The position numbers were made by a program, and so were the translations under genes. Shown here one piece after another: positions 45,312 to 54,504 of a stretch of 57,899 bases of DNA. This stretch comes from Sphaerisporangium melleum (GTDB lineage: Bacteria; Actinomycetota; Actinomycetes; Streptosporangiales; Streptosporangiaceae): assembly GCF_014646695.1 (NCBI RefSeq), contig NZ_BMNT01000012.1, positions 139,197 to 197,095 of the forward strand, read 5' to 3'. Each line of letters opens with the position of its first letter. The stretch's first letter is position 1. The notes beneath the pieces were generated by a model. That model ran no database searches and was not told the origin of the DNA. It saw only the letters and a program-made list of their open reading frames with translations.

Positions 45312-45467
45312 GCAGGCGAATCTACCCGCACGCCGGGCCTTGGGCGCTGAACGGCCGTTTGACAGGGAAATTTCGGCATTTAGCTGCGCCTAGAAACTTC
45401 TATTCCCCTCTGCCCGTTGATCCGGCGGAACGGTACGCTGTGCTCACTTTTCGAGAAATGGAAGTCG

Positions 45468-45938
45468 ATGGCGCAAGACCGGCCGAAGCCCGTGCGGCCG
45501 CCGCATCCGCTCGCGAAAGGCGCGGCGGGGCCCGCGCCGAATCCGGCGGCCGGCAGGAAGCTCTCCTCCAGCATGATCACCCTGGGCACGATGGGGCTGC
45601 TCTCCACGCTGGTGGTCGGGTTCTGCGCCGCCCAGCAGGGCACGTTCTCCGAACAGGTGACGGCCGACTGCGTGAACCTCGACAGCCGCAGACCCGACGG
45701 CTCGTACGAGGTCGTGGACGACGACCTCTGCGACGATGACGATTCCCACTCCGGCTCGTCCGGGTCCGGCTACCACGGCTCGCACGGCGCCTACGGCTGG
45801 TACTACGGCGGCCGCCGCCAGGCCGGCCGAGTCGCCCTCGGCACCACCATCAGGCCCTCCGACGCCCACATCAGCACCCGTTCGGGCAGCGTGATCCAGC
45901 GCGGCGGCTTCGGCGGCCGCGGCTCCGGGGGCGGCTGA
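45468..45938 (+). CDS. YgiB/YjfM-like (DUF1190) protein
   Basis: 156 aa from ATG 45468 (MAQDRPKP). One hydrophobic helix (SSSMITLGTMGLLSTLVVGFCAA) near residue 50 and an exported tail that is Gly/Ser/Tyr-rich with conserved end STRSGSVIQRGGFGGRG, the DUF1190 signature. In enterobacteria such proteins (YgiB, YjfM) are encoded beside YgiC/YjfC-type ATP-grasp ligases and DUF350 proteins; the same trio follows here, with the ligase starting 1 base after this stop. Confidence 0.75.
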   Translation: MAQDRPKPVRPPHPLAKGAAGPAPNPAAGRKLSSSMITLGTMGLLSTLVVGFCAAQQGTFSEQVTADCVNLDSRRPDGSYEVVDDDLCDDDDSHSGSSGSGYHGSHGAYGWYYGGRRQAGRVALGTTIRPSDAHISTRSGSVIQRGGFGGRGSGGG

Positions 45939-45939
45939 G

Positions 45940-47091
45940 GTGCGCAGGCAGGCGTCCACGCGCCGGGACGGCTGGGAGAAGACCGTCGAGGAGCAGGGCC
46001 TGGCCTACCATCGCTCCGCGCACCCGGTGCACCTGGCCCGCCCGTACTGGGACGAAGGGGTGCACTACGTCTTCGGCATGGACGAGGTCCTGGACCTGGA
46101 GCGCCAGGTCGAGGAGCTGCACGCCATGTGCCTGGAGGCGGTCGAGCACGTCATCGCCTCAGGCCGGCAAGGCGACTTCGCCATCCCCGCCTGGGCACGG
46201 CCGGAGGTCGAGGCGTCCTGGCGGCGGCGCGACCCGCACGTGTTCGGCCGCTTCGACCTGCGCTACGACGGGCGCGGCCCGGCCAAGCTGCTGGAGTACA
46301 ACGCCGACACCCCCACCAGCCTGGTGGAGAGCTCGGTCGTCCAGTGGTTCTGGCTCAAGGACGTCCACCCCGGCGACGACCAGTGGAACTCCATCCACGA
46401 GCGTCTGGTCCAGCGGTGGCGGGAGCTGCCGCTGCAGAGCGGCCCGGCCCACTTCGCCTGGACGAACATGGACGAGACCGGCGAGGAGGCGATGACGCTC
46501 GGCTACCTGCAGGAGACCGCCGAGCAGGCGGGCCTGGTCACGGCCGCCGTCGCCATGGAGGACGTCGGCTGGGACGCTCGTGCGCTGCGCTTCGTCGACA
46601 TGGAGAACCGGGTGATCCGCACGCTGTGCAAGCTCTACCCGTGGGAGTGGGCGGTGGCCGACCCGTTCGGGCCGCGGGCGGTGGCGCAGCAGGTCTCCAT
46701 GACGTGGATCGAGCCGCTGTGGAAGATGCTGCTGTCCAACAAGGCGCTGCTGGCCGTCCTGTGGGAGATGTATCCCGGCCACCCCAACCTGCTGCCCGCC
46801 TACCTCGACGGTCCCCGCGATCTGCCCGCCCACATCGTCAAGCCGCTGCTCGGCCGGGAGGGCGCGGGCATGCGCGTCGTGACCCCCGCGGGCACACAGA
46901 GCACCGAGGGCGACTACGGCGCCGAGGGCCACGTCTACCAGGAGTTCCGGGAACTGCCCGATTTCGACGGCTGGCGCCCGGTGCTGGGCGCCTGGGTCGT
47001 CGGGGACGAGGCCGCCGGGCTCGGCATCCGGGAGACCTCCGGGCTGATCACCGACGACACCTCCTCCTTCGTCCCCCACCGCATCGCCTGA
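45940..47091 (+). CDS. YgiC-like ATP-grasp ligase (glutathionylspermidine synthase family)
   Basis: 383 aa from GTG 45940, 1 base after the upstream stop. The GspS-like ATP-grasp domain is shown by FGRFDLRYDGRGPAKLLEYNADTPTSLVESS, LQETAEQAGL, KALLAVLWEMYPGHPNLLPAYLD, and IVKPLLGREGAGM. Family members make amide bonds with ATP; a true glutathionylspermidine amidase domain is missing, so the substrate is unknown. It is the central gene of a DUF1190 / GspS-like / DUF350 module. Confidence 0.88.
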   Translation: MRRQASTRRDGWEKTVEEQGLAYHRSAHPVHLARPYWDEGVHYVFGMDEVLDLERQVEELHAMCLEAVEHVIASGRQGDFAIPAWARPEVEASWRRRDPHVFGRFDLRYDGRGPAKLLEYNADTPTSLVESSVVQWFWLKDVHPGDDQWNSIHERLVQRWRELPLQSGPAHFAWTNMDETGEEAMTLGYLQETAEQAGLVTAAVAMEDVGWDARALRFVDMENRVIRTLCKLYPWEWAVADPFGPRAVAQQVSMTWIEPLWKMLLSNKALLAVLWEMYPGHPNLLPAYLDGPRDLPAHIVKPLLGREGAGMRVVTPAGTQSTEGDYGAEGHVYQEFRELPDFDGWRPVLGAWVVGDEAAGLGIRETSGLITDDTSSFVPHRIA

Positions 47092-47178
47092 ACGCGACGG
47101 AGGCGATCGCCCCCCGCCAGACCCGCTCGACCCGATCCGTCCCCACCGCACCGCCTAGCACGTCCAAGGAGCACCACG

Positions 47179-47628
47179 ATGACCAACGCGCTCGCCGGCC
47201 CCCTCGGAGAGGCGCTCGGACGCGGATCCCTCGCCATCCTCGCGTACGCGATCTTGGGCGTGCTGCTGCTGATCGCCGGCTTCTACGTCGTCGACATGGC
47301 CACCCCCGGACGGCTGAGCAAGGTGATCCAGCACGACCGCAACCCGAACGCGGCGCTGCTCACCGCCTCCGGCCTGGCCGCCATCGGACTGATCGTCGCC
47401 GCGTCCATCTGGTCGTCCGGCGGCGCGCTGCAGGAAGGGCTGCTGGCCACGCTCGTGTTCGGCCTGACCGGCATCGTCGTCCAGGCGCTCGGCACGCTGC
47501 TGTTCGACCGGGTGGCGGGCATCAAGGTGCGCGACCTGGTGCGCGAGCCGTCGCTCCAGCCTGGCGCCGTCCTGCTCGCCGTCACCCACCTGGCCATCGG
47601 GCTGATCACCGCCGTGGCGGTCATCTAG
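47179..47628 (+). CDS. DUF350 (YjfL-like) membrane protein
   Basis: 149 aa, ATG 47179 after AAGGAG. Four hydrophobic helices in pairs (LAILAYAILGVLLLIAGFYVVDM; ALLTASGLAAIGLIVAASIW; LLATLVFGLTGIVVQALGTLLF; AVLLAVTHLAIGLITAVAVI) form the duplicated DUF350 fold. It follows the GspS-like ligase, completing the trio; a membrane or envelope-modification role is inferred. Confidence 0.85.
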   Translation: MTNALAGPLGEALGRGSLAILAYAILGVLLLIAGFYVVDMATPGRLSKVIQHDRNPNAALLTASGLAAIGLIVAASIWSSGGALQEGLLATLVFGLTGIVVQALGTLLFDRVAGIKVRDLVREPSLQPGAVLLAVTHLAIGLITAVAVI

Positions 47629-47705
47629 GCCGCTCGCGTGGCACGCCGCGGCCATGTGCGCCGGGCGCGGCCACCGCACTCGAGCCGACCTGGCACCCTA
47701 GGGAT

Positions 47706-48863
47706 GTGAACGACCGGGTACGCGAGGACACCGCACGACGGCTCGAACGGGCGATGGGAAGTCTCGGCACCGCCGCGATGAACCGCATGGACGAACGGCT
47801 GCCGTGGTACCGCGCGCTGTCGGCGGAGGACCGCTCGTGGGTCGGCCTGGTCGCCCAGGCCGGCATCGCCGCCTTCGTGGAGTGGTTCCAGCACGCCGAC
47901 GAGGGCCGCCCCACCCCCAGCATCGAGATCTTCGGCACCGCCCCGCGCGAGCTGAAGCGCTCGGTCTCCCTGCAGCAGACGGTCGACCTGGTGCGCGTCG
48001 TCGTCGAGGTGGTCGAGGCCGAGGTGCAGGAGCTCGCCGCGCCCGGCGGCGAGGAGCAGCTCCGGCAGGCCATGCTCCGCTACACCCGCGACGTGGCGTT
48101 CGCCGCGGCGCAGGTCTACGCCCGCGAGGCCGAGGTGCGCGGCGCCTGGGACGCCCGCCTGGAGGCGCTCATCGTGGACGCGCTGGTGCGCGGTGAGGTG
48201 GACGACGGGCTGCACTCATGGGCGGCGGCGCTCGGCTGGACGTCCTCCCCCGTGGTGGTGCTGGCCGGGTACGCCCCGGACGCCGACCCGCAGACGGTCA
48301 TCGACGGCATGCGGGACAAGGGCCGGCGGCTCGGCCACGACCTGCTGGCCGGTGTGCAGGGCGACCGGCTGATCGTCATCGTGGGAGGCGCCGACAGCAT
48401 CAAGGACGCCGCCCGGCACGTCGTGCCGCGCTTCGGCCCCGGCCCGATCGTCATCGGACCGGAGGTCCCCGACCTGCACGCCGCCGCCAACTCCGCCCGG
48501 GCGGCCGTGGCGGGCCTGCGCGCCGCGCAGGGGTGGCCGGACGCCCCCCGCCCGGTGCTCGCCGAGGACCTGCTGGCCGAACGGGCGATCGACGGCGACG
48601 AGGACGCCCGCGCGCAGCTCATCGAGAACGTCTACAAGCCCCTGGAGGGCACTCCGCTGCTCGACACCCTGGCGACCTACCTGGAGCAGGGGACATCTTT
48701 GGAAGCCACGGCCCGTCTGTTGTTCGTCCATCCGAACACCGTGCGTTACCGTCTGAAGAAGATCACAGAACTGACCGGCTACCAGCCCACCGAGGGCCGG
48801 TCCGCCTTCACTCTGCAGGTCGGCCTGATCCTCGGGAGACTGTCGCGGGCAACCGTAACCTAA
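47706..48863 (+). CDS. fasR: PucR-family regulator, FasR-like activator of fatty acid synthesis
   Basis: 385 aa from GTG 47706. The C-terminal HTH_30 domain (LLDTLATYLEQGTSLEATARLLFVHPNTVRYRLKKI) is the PucR signature; the middle part is a degenerate sensory GGDEF-like domain (VVVLAGYAPDADPQ, GDRLIVIVGG). It sits immediately upstream of fabD-fabH-acpP-fabF, as FasR does in Streptomyces, where it activates the fab operon. It likely senses acyl-CoA or a related metabolite. An inverted repeat lies between it and fabD. Confidence 0.85.
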   Translation: MNDRVREDTARRLERAMGSLGTAAMNRMDERLPWYRALSAEDRSWVGLVAQAGIAAFVEWFQHADEGRPTPSIEIFGTAPRELKRSVSLQQTVDLVRVVVEVVEAEVQELAAPGGEEQLRQAMLRYTRDVAFAAAQVYAREAEVRGAWDARLEALIVDALVRGEVDDGLHSWAAALGWTSSPVVVLAGYAPDADPQTVIDGMRDKGRRLGHDLLAGVQGDRLIVIVGGADSIKDAARHVVPRFGPGPIVIGPEVPDLHAAANSARAAVAGLRAAQGWPDAPRPVLAEDLLAERAIDGDEDARAQLIENVYKPLEGTPLLDTLATYLEQGTSLEATARLLFVHPNTVRYRLKKITELTGYQPTEGRSAFTLQVGLILGRLSRATVT

Positions 48864-48883
48864 CCAGGGTTCGGTAACGGTCC

Positions 48884-48906
48884 GGAAACCTTCGCTGGAG
48901 GTTTCC
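48884..48906. promoter_or_regulatory. Inverted repeat in the fasR-fabD intergenic region
   Basis: GGAAACCT (48884-48891), a 7-base spacer and AGGTTTCC (48899-48906) make a perfect 8-bp inverted repeat 75 bases upstream of the fabD start. Candidate operator for the FasR-like regulator; there is no T-run, so a terminator is less likely. Confidence 0.5.
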
Positions 48907-48980
48907 TACAAAGACCCACCGACAAAGTTCGTACGGATCATTAGCAGTGTGGTGAACTCCTACAGGGCATGGTGGATTTT

Positions 48981-49922
48981 GTGCTCGTCATCGTCGCTCC
49001 CGGGCAAGGCGCCCAGACTCCAGGCTTCCTGTCTCCGTGGCTCGAGATCCCCGGTCTTCACGACCGGCTGTCGGCGTGGTCGGACGTCACCGGCCTCGAT
49101 CTGATCGCCTACGGCACCAGGGCCGACGCGGACGAGATCCGGGACACCGCCGTCGCGCAGCCGCTTCTGGTGGCGGCCGGTCTCGCCGTCGCCGAGGTGC
49201 TGCTGACTACCGAGGGTGACACCCCCGCGGGTCCGATCGTGCCGGGCGTGCTCGCCGGGCACAGCGTGGGTGAGTTCACCGCCGCCGCCGTCGCCGGCGT
49301 CCTCACCCCCGAGCAGGCGCTCGCGCTCGTCACCCAGCGCGGCCAGGCGATGGCCAAGGCCGCCGGGGTCACCGAGACCGGCATGACCGCGGTCCTCGGC
49401 GGCGACGAGCAGGAGGTCCTGGCCGCCATCGAGCGCCACGGCCTCACCCCCGCCAACATCAACGGAGCCGGCCAGATCGTCGCGGCCGGCACCACCGAGC
49501 AGCTCGCCGCCTTCGCGGCCGAGCCCCCGGCGCGGGCACGGCTGCGGCCGCTGTCGGTCGCCGGAGCTTTCCACACCCGCCACATGGCCTCCGCCGTCGA
49601 GCACCTGCGTGCCGAGGCCGCCCAGATAACCCCCGCCGACCCGCGCGTGACGCTGCTGTCCAACGCGGACGGCGAGTCCGTCCCGAGCGGCGCGGGGTTC
49701 GTCGAGCGGCTGGTCGACCAGGTGGCCCGCCCGGTCCGGTGGGATCTGTGCATGGCCACCATGACCGACCTCGGCGTCACCGCCATGATCGAGTTGCTGC
49801 CCGGGGGTACGCTGACCGGCCTGGCCAAGCGCGCGATGCGCGGGGTCGAGACGGTCGCGATCAAGACCCCCGACGACCTCGCGGCCGCCCGCGCCCTTAC
49901 CACCAAGGAGTCCGGCCTGTGA
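48981..49922 (+). CDS. fabD: Malonyl-CoA:ACP transacylase
   Basis: 313 aa from GTG 48981 (VLVIVAPGQGAQTPGFL), preceded by GGTGG; an in-frame ATG lies 4 codons upstream. Active-site Ser95 is in GHSVGEF; QPLLVAAGLAV, GAFHTRHMASAV (the catalytic His region) and the ELLPGGTLTGLAKR tail are typical. It loads malonyl onto AcpP for type II fatty acid synthesis. Its stop overlaps the fabH GTG (GTGA). Confidence 0.95.
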   Translation: MLVIVAPGQGAQTPGFLSPWLEIPGLHDRLSAWSDVTGLDLIAYGTRADADEIRDTAVAQPLLVAAGLAVAEVLLTTEGDTPAGPIVPGVLAGHSVGEFTAAAVAGVLTPEQALALVTQRGQAMAKAAGVTETGMTAVLGGDEQEVLAAIERHGLTPANINGAGQIVAAGTTEQLAAFAAEPPARARLRPLSVAGAFHTRHMASAVEHLRAEAAQITPADPRVTLLSNADGESVPSGAGFVERLVDQVARPVRWDLCMATMTDLGVTAMIELLPGGTLTGLAKRAMRGVETVAIKTPDDLAAARALTTKESGL

Positions 49923-50875
49923 GGATCATGCGAGGCGCCCCCGGCGCGAAGGTTCTCGCCTTCGGCGGATACCAGCCCGCCGGCGTGGTCACCAACGACG
50001 ACCTCGCCAAGACGATCGACACCAACGACGAGTGGATCCAGAGCCGCGTCGGCATCAAGGAGCGCCGCGTCGCGGGCCCCGAAGAGACCGACATCGACAT
50101 CGCCGTGCAGGCGGGGGGCAAGGCGCTGGCCGCCAGCGGGCTGTCGGCGAGCGAGATCGACCTGGTGATCGTCGCCACCTGCACGCTGGAGGCGCAGATC
50201 CCGAACGCCGCCGCCCGCGTGGCGCACCGCCTCGGCATCCAGGCCCCCGGCGCCTTCGACGTGAACGCCGCCTGCGCCGGTTTCTGCTACGCGCTGGCCG
50301 CGGCGGGCGACGCCGTGCGGGCCGGTTCGGCCACCAACGTGCTGGTCGTCGGCACCGAGAAGCTCTCCCAGTGGGTCGACTGGACCGACCGGGCCACCTG
50401 CGTGATCTTCGCGGACGGCGCGGGCGCGGCCGTGGTCGGGCCGTCCGAGACACCCGGCATCGGCCCGGTCGTGTGGGGCAGCGCCGGAGACAAGTCCGAC
50501 GCCATCATCGTCAAGGACCGCGACTCCTTCCTGCACCAGGAAGGACAGACCGTGTTCCGCTGGGCGACCACCGCCCTTCACCCGGTCGCGCGTGAGGCGT
50601 GCGAGCGTGCGGGCGTGGACCCCGCAGAGCTGGCCGCCTTCGTGCCCCACCAGGCGAACCTCCGGATCATCGAGGCCATCGCCCGCAAGCTCGGCGCGGA
50701 CAAGGCGGTCATCGCCAAGGACATCGTCCTGGCCGGCAACACCTCGGCCGCCTCGATCCCGCTCGCGCTCAGCCGCATGATCGAGCGCGGCGAGGTCGAG
50801 TCGGGCGGTCTCGCCCTGCTGCTGGGCTTCGGCGCGGGCCTGACCTACGCCGGCCAAGTGGTCGAGATCCCCTGA
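49919..50875 (+). CDS. fabH: 3-oxoacyl-ACP synthase III
   Basis: 318 aa from GTG 49919. Catalytic triad: C119 in NAACAGFCYAL, His in PHQANLRI, Asn in GNTSAASIPLAL. RVGIKERRVAGPEE and the FGAGLTYAGQVV tail are typical. It starts each fatty acid chain by condensing an acyl-CoA primer (often branched in these bacteria) with malonyl-AcpP. Translationally coupled to fabD. Confidence 0.95.
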   Translation: MRIMRGAPGAKVLAFGGYQPAGVVTNDDLAKTIDTNDEWIQSRVGIKERRVAGPEETDIDIAVQAGGKALAASGLSASEIDLVIVATCTLEAQIPNAAARVAHRLGIQAPGAFDVNAACAGFCYALAAAGDAVRAGSATNVLVVGTEKLSQWVDWTDRATCVIFADGAGAAVVGPSETPGIGPVVWGSAGDKSDAIIVKDRDSFLHQEGQTVFRWATTALHPVAREACERAGVDPAELAAFVPHQANLRIIEAIARKLGADKAVIAKDIVLAGNTSAASIPLALSRMIERGEVESGGLALLLGFGAGLTYAGQVVEIP

Positions 50876-50948
50876 TCTTGTACGGAAGGCCCGCACGGCG
50901 CGCCGTACACCGCAAGAGAAGCACCCGAATCCAAGGAGAAATCGCGAC

Positions 50949-51188
50949 ATGGCACTGACCGAGCAGGAGATCCTCGCGGGCCTCGGCAAGATCATCAACG
51001 AGATCACCGGCATCCCGGCCTCCGAGGTGACCCCGGAGAAGAGCTTCGTGGACGACCTGGACATCGACTCGCTCTCCATGGTCGAGATCGCCGTCGCCGC
51101 GCAGGACGAGTTCGGCGTCGAGATCCCCGACGACCAGCTCAAGCACCTGAAGACCGTCAAGGACGTCGTCAACTTCATCCAGAACTAG
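50949..51188 (+). CDS. acpP: Acyl carrier protein
   Basis: 79 aa, ATG 50949 after AAGGAG. The phosphopantetheine-bearing Ser41 is in DDLDIDSLSMVEI; the four-helix acidic sequence (LGKIINEITGIPASEVTPEKSF, DQLKHLKTVKDVVNFI) is standard. It carries acyl chains in fatty acid synthesis and lies between fabH and fabF. Confidence 0.96.
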   Translation: MALTEQEILAGLGKIINEITGIPASEVTPEKSFVDDLDIDSLSMVEIAVAAQDEFGVEIPDDQLKHLKTVKDVVNFIQN

Positions 51189-51263
51189 ATCCACCTCAGG
51201 CGTCCGGCTCCGGCCCGGGCGTCTGAGCCCCCCATGCTTCGCGTCGAAGAAGGAGCGCACCAA

Positions 51264-52496
51264 GTGAGCAGAGATCGGGTACGTGTCGTTGTCACCGGGC
51301 TCGGCGTGACGACGCCCCTCGGCGGAGACGTGACCTCGACCTGGTCGGCGCTCCTCGCCGGGCGGTCGGGAGTGCGGCCCCTCACCGAGGAGTGGGTCGA
51401 CACGGTGCCGGTGAAGTTCGCCGCCAGGGCCGCCGTCGAACCTGGCGAGGTCCTGCCGCGGCCCGAGGCGCGCCGCCTCGACCGCGCCGAGCAGTTCGCG
51501 CTGATCGCCGCCCGGGAGGCCTGGCAGGACGCGGGCGCGCCGAAGGTCGCCCCCGACCGGCTCGGCGTCGTGGTCGGCAGCGGCATCGGCGGCATCACCA
51601 CCATCCTCGCCGCCTACGACACCTACAAGGAGAAGGGCTGGCAGCGGCTGTCGCCCTACACCGTCCCGATGCTGATGCCCAACGGCGCCGCCGGGTGGAT
51701 CGGCATCGAGCTCGGCGCCACCGCCGGCGTGCACGCCACGGTCAGCGCCTGCGCCACCGGCGCGGAGTCCGTCGGCTACGCCCTTGAGATGATCAGGACG
51801 GGCCGGGCCGACGTCGTGGTGGCCGGTGGCACCGAGGCCGCCATCCACCCGCTGAACATCGCCTCCTTCGCCGCCATGCGGGCCATGTCCACCCGCAACG
51901 ACGAGCCGGGGCTGGCCTCCCGCCCGTGGGACAAGGCCCGCGACGGGTTCGTCCTCGGTGAGGGCTCGGGCATCATCGTCCTTGAGTCCGAGGAGCACGC
52001 CCTGGCCCGCGGCGCGCGCATCTACGCCGAGGCCGCCGGTGTCGGCTACTCCGCCGACGCCCACCACATCGCCCAGCCCGAGCCGAGCGGCGCCGGCATC
52101 CGCAGCTCGGCGCGCAACGTCCTCACCGACTCCGGCCTCACCGGCCGGGACATCCTGCACGTCAACGCGCACGCCACCTCCACCCCCGCCGGGGACGTCG
52201 TGGAGGCGGTGGCGATCCAGGAGATCATCGGTGACCACCCGGTCGTCACGGCCACCAAGTCGATGACCGGTCACCTGCTCGGCGGCGCCGGCGGCATCGA
52301 GACCGTCTTCACGATCAAGGCCCTGTACGACCGCGTCGTCCCGCCCACCATCAACGTCGACGACCTCGACGCGGGAGTCGAGGTGGACATCGTGCGCGGT
52401 GAGCCGCGCAAGCTCCCCGGGGGCCAGATCGCCGCGATCAACAACTCCTTCGGCTTCGGCGGCCACAACGTCGCCGTCGCCTTCGCCAGCGTCTGA
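51264..52496 (+). CDS. fabF: 3-oxoacyl-ACP synthase II
   Basis: 410 aa from GTG 51264, with AAGGAG upstream; an in-frame ATG at 51234 lacks such a site. Catalytic C163 is in SACATGAESVG, with His residues in NAHATSTPAGD and KSMTGHLLGGAGG. NNSFGFGGHNVAVAF ends the protein. It elongates acyl-AcpP with malonyl units. Fourth gene of the fab operon. Confidence 0.95.
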   Translation: MSRDRVRVVVTGLGVTTPLGGDVTSTWSALLAGRSGVRPLTEEWVDTVPVKFAARAAVEPGEVLPRPEARRLDRAEQFALIAAREAWQDAGAPKVAPDRLGVVVGSGIGGITTILAAYDTYKEKGWQRLSPYTVPMLMPNGAAGWIGIELGATAGVHATVSACATGAESVGYALEMIRTGRADVVVAGGTEAAIHPLNIASFAAMRAMSTRNDEPGLASRPWDKARDGFVLGEGSGIIVLESEEHALARGARIYAEAAGVGYSADAHHIAQPEPSGAGIRSSARNVLTDSGLTGRDILHVNAHATSTPAGDVVEAVAIQEIIGDHPVVTATKSMTGHLLGGAGGIETVFTIKALYDRVVPPTINVDDLDAGVEVDIVRGEPRKLPGGQIAAINNSFGFGGHNVAVAFASV

Positions 52497-52509
52497 TATT
52501 GGAGCGCCA

Positions 52510-53937
52510 GTGACCGTGCTCGACAACGAGGTGGCGGGCCCGCCGTCCGTGACGGAGCCCCCTGATCCTCGCGATCCACATATACGTCTGTCCGCCCTCT
52601 TCGATGAGGGCACGATCCACCTGCTCTCCCCGGCCGACGACCGCAGCGGCGCGCTCGCCGCGATGGGCCGCGTCGAGGGGACGCCGGTGGTGGCGTTCGC
52701 CAGCGACGCCCGCGTCCAGGGCGGCGCCATGGGCGGCGCCGGCTGCGAGCACATCGTGCACGCCTACGACGTCGCGGTACGCGAGCGCGTCCCGATCGTC
52801 GGCCTGTGGCACTCCGGTGGCGCCCGCCTGGCCGAAGGCGCCGAGTCCCTGCACGCGGTGGGCAGCGTCTTCGCCGCGATGACCCGCGCCTCCGGCGTGG
52901 TGCCGCAGATCTCCGTGGTCCTCGGCCCCGCGGCCGGCGGCGCGGCCTACGGCCCGGCGCTCACCGACCTGGTGATCCTGTCCGACCAGGGCCGCATCTT
53001 CGTCACCGGCCCGGACGTCGTGCGCAGCGTCACCGGCGAGCAGATCGACATGGCCGGCCTCGGCGGCCCCGAGCCGCACAGCAAGCGCAGCGGCGTCGTG
53101 CACATCGTCACCAAGACCGACGCCGACGCGGTGCTGCGGGCCCGGCGCCTGGCCGTGCTGCTCGGCCACCAGGGCCGCGTCCGCATGGACTCCGTGCAGG
53201 ACGTCGACTTCTCCGGCCTGCTGCCCGACGAGCCCCGCCGGGCGTACTCGGTGCAGCCGCTGGTCAACGGCCTGCTGGACGAGCCCGGCGTCGAGCTGCA
53301 TCCCAAGTGGGCGCCCAACGTGGTCACGACGCTGGGCCGCCTCGGCGGGCGCACCGTCGGCGTCATCGCCAACAACCCGATGCGGCTGGCCGGCTGCCTG
53401 GACTCCGCCTCCGCCGAGAAGGCCGCCCGGTTCGTGCGCATGTGCGACGCGCTCGGCGTGCCGCTGGTCGTCCTGGTGGACGTCCCCGGCTACCTCCCCG
53501 GTGTGGGGCAGGAGCACGACGGGGTCGTCCGGCGCGGCGCCAAGCTGCTGCACGCCTTCGCGGAGGCGTCGGTGCCGCGCGTCACCCTGGTCACCCGCAA
53601 GGCGTACGGCGGGGCCTACATCGCGATGAACTCCCGGGCCCTCGGCGCCACCAAGGTGTTCGCCTGGCCGACCGCCGAGGTCGCCGTGATGGGCGCCGTG
53701 GCGGCGGTCCGGGTGCTCAAGCGGCGTGAGATCGCCGCCGCCCCGGAGGAGGAGCGGTCCGCGCTGGAGGTGCGGCTGGCCGAGGAGCACGAGAAGCTCT
53801 CGGGCGGCCTCGACCGCGCCATCCAGATCGGCGTCATCGACGAGGTCATCAAGCCCGCCGAGACCCGCACCGCCATCGCCAAGGTCCTCGCCCAGGCCAC
53901 CCCGGCCCGCGGCGCCCACGGCAACATCCCGCTCTGA
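52510..53937 (+). CDS. accD: Acyl-CoA carboxylase beta subunit (AccD6-like)
   Basis: 475 aa from GTG 52510, with GGAGCG upstream. Carboxyltransferase features are present: GGAMGGAGCEHIVHAYDVAV, LWHSGGARLAEGAESLHAVG, GPAAGGAAYGPALTDLVIL, VDVPGYLPGVGQEHDGVVRRGAKLL, AYGGAYIAMNSRALGATKVFAWP. It transfers carboxyl from biotin to acetyl-CoA (or propionyl-CoA), making the malonyl-CoA used by FabD. The arrangement parallels kasA-kasB-accD6 in Mycobacterium. The alpha (biotin) subunit is not in the window. Confidence 0.92.
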   Translation: MTVLDNEVAGPPSVTEPPDPRDPHIRLSALFDEGTIHLLSPADDRSGALAAMGRVEGTPVVAFASDARVQGGAMGGAGCEHIVHAYDVAVRERVPIVGLWHSGGARLAEGAESLHAVGSVFAAMTRASGVVPQISVVLGPAAGGAAYGPALTDLVILSDQGRIFVTGPDVVRSVTGEQIDMAGLGGPEPHSKRSGVVHIVTKTDADAVLRARRLAVLLGHQGRVRMDSVQDVDFSGLLPDEPRRAYSVQPLVNGLLDEPGVELHPKWAPNVVTTLGRLGGRTVGVIANNPMRLAGCLDSASAEKAARFVRMCDALGVPLVVLVDVPGYLPGVGQEHDGVVRRGAKLLHAFAEASVPRVTLVTRKAYGGAYIAMNSRALGATKVFAWPTAEVAVMGAVAAVRVLKRREIAAAPEEERSALEVRLAEEHEKLSGGLDRAIQIGVIDEVIKPAETRTAIAKVLAQATPARGAHGNIPL

Positions 53938-53974
53938 CCGTCCCGGCCGGCCTCCTGAAGGCCGGCAGCGGCCT

Positions 53975-54012
53975 CCGCGAGGCCCCGCACCCTCTGGTGC
54001 GGGGCCTCGCGG
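53975..54012 (+). terminator. Strong hairpin ending the fatty acid operon
   Basis: A perfect 17-bp stem (from CCGCGAGGCCCCGCACC) with a 4-base loop CTCT, 38 bases after the accD stop. No T-run follows, common for GC-rich actinobacterial terminators. Confidence 0.85.
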
Positions 54013-54504
54013 CGCTTACGGGTGCTTCCCGCTCCGTTTCCGGACGGCACGATGAGCGGCTCGGCGAGGCAGGACCGTACTCCGGAAGGTCGCGCACGGG
54101 GACACGTTCCGGGGAGGCACGGGCGAGGGCCCGCCAGGAAGCGCATTCGCATCGGCTCGCGGCGGCCGGGCCGCGCCGGATCCGCGAGAAGGGCCCTCCT
54201 CCGGGGAAGGCCGCGCTCCGGGAGGACGGGGTTCGGCAAGAGCCGGCAAGCCGCGGCGGCTCCGGGAGGTGCGGGCAGGCGATGACACGGCGCCGCGAGG
54301 GAAGGATCGGTGCCCGCGGGCCAGGACACCGATGAGGCGCGGGCTGGGCTCGGGGGCATGGAGGGGGCCTACGGGGCGGTGAAGAGCGGTTCTCCCGAGG
54401 GCGAGAACCGTCTTGGACCGGCGGAGTGCCCATCCGAGGCCGGTAGGTGTCCGCCTTCCGCCCCGCGTGGCGGGACCGGCACGCGGGGCATGGTGGCGCG
54501 GCGG
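54013..54504. other. Non-coding stretch between accD and DUF3145
   Basis: About 490 bases. Frames on both strands are Arg/Gly-rich antisense-type sequences without ribosome sites, domains or GC third-position bias. No repeats or RNA structures stood out beyond the terminator before it. Confidence 0.4.

Noticed and set aside
46128-47705. Plus-strand open frame running upstream of the PucR regulator through the ligase and DUF350 genes
   Set aside because: It is Arg/Pro-rich shadow sequence in another frame; only the part from GTG 47706 is protein-like.
49109-53919. Very long minus-strand frames opposite fabD-fabH, fabF and accD
   Set aside because: Complete and catalytically intact fatty acid genes occupy the plus strand; the antisense frames have no ribosome sites or domains.
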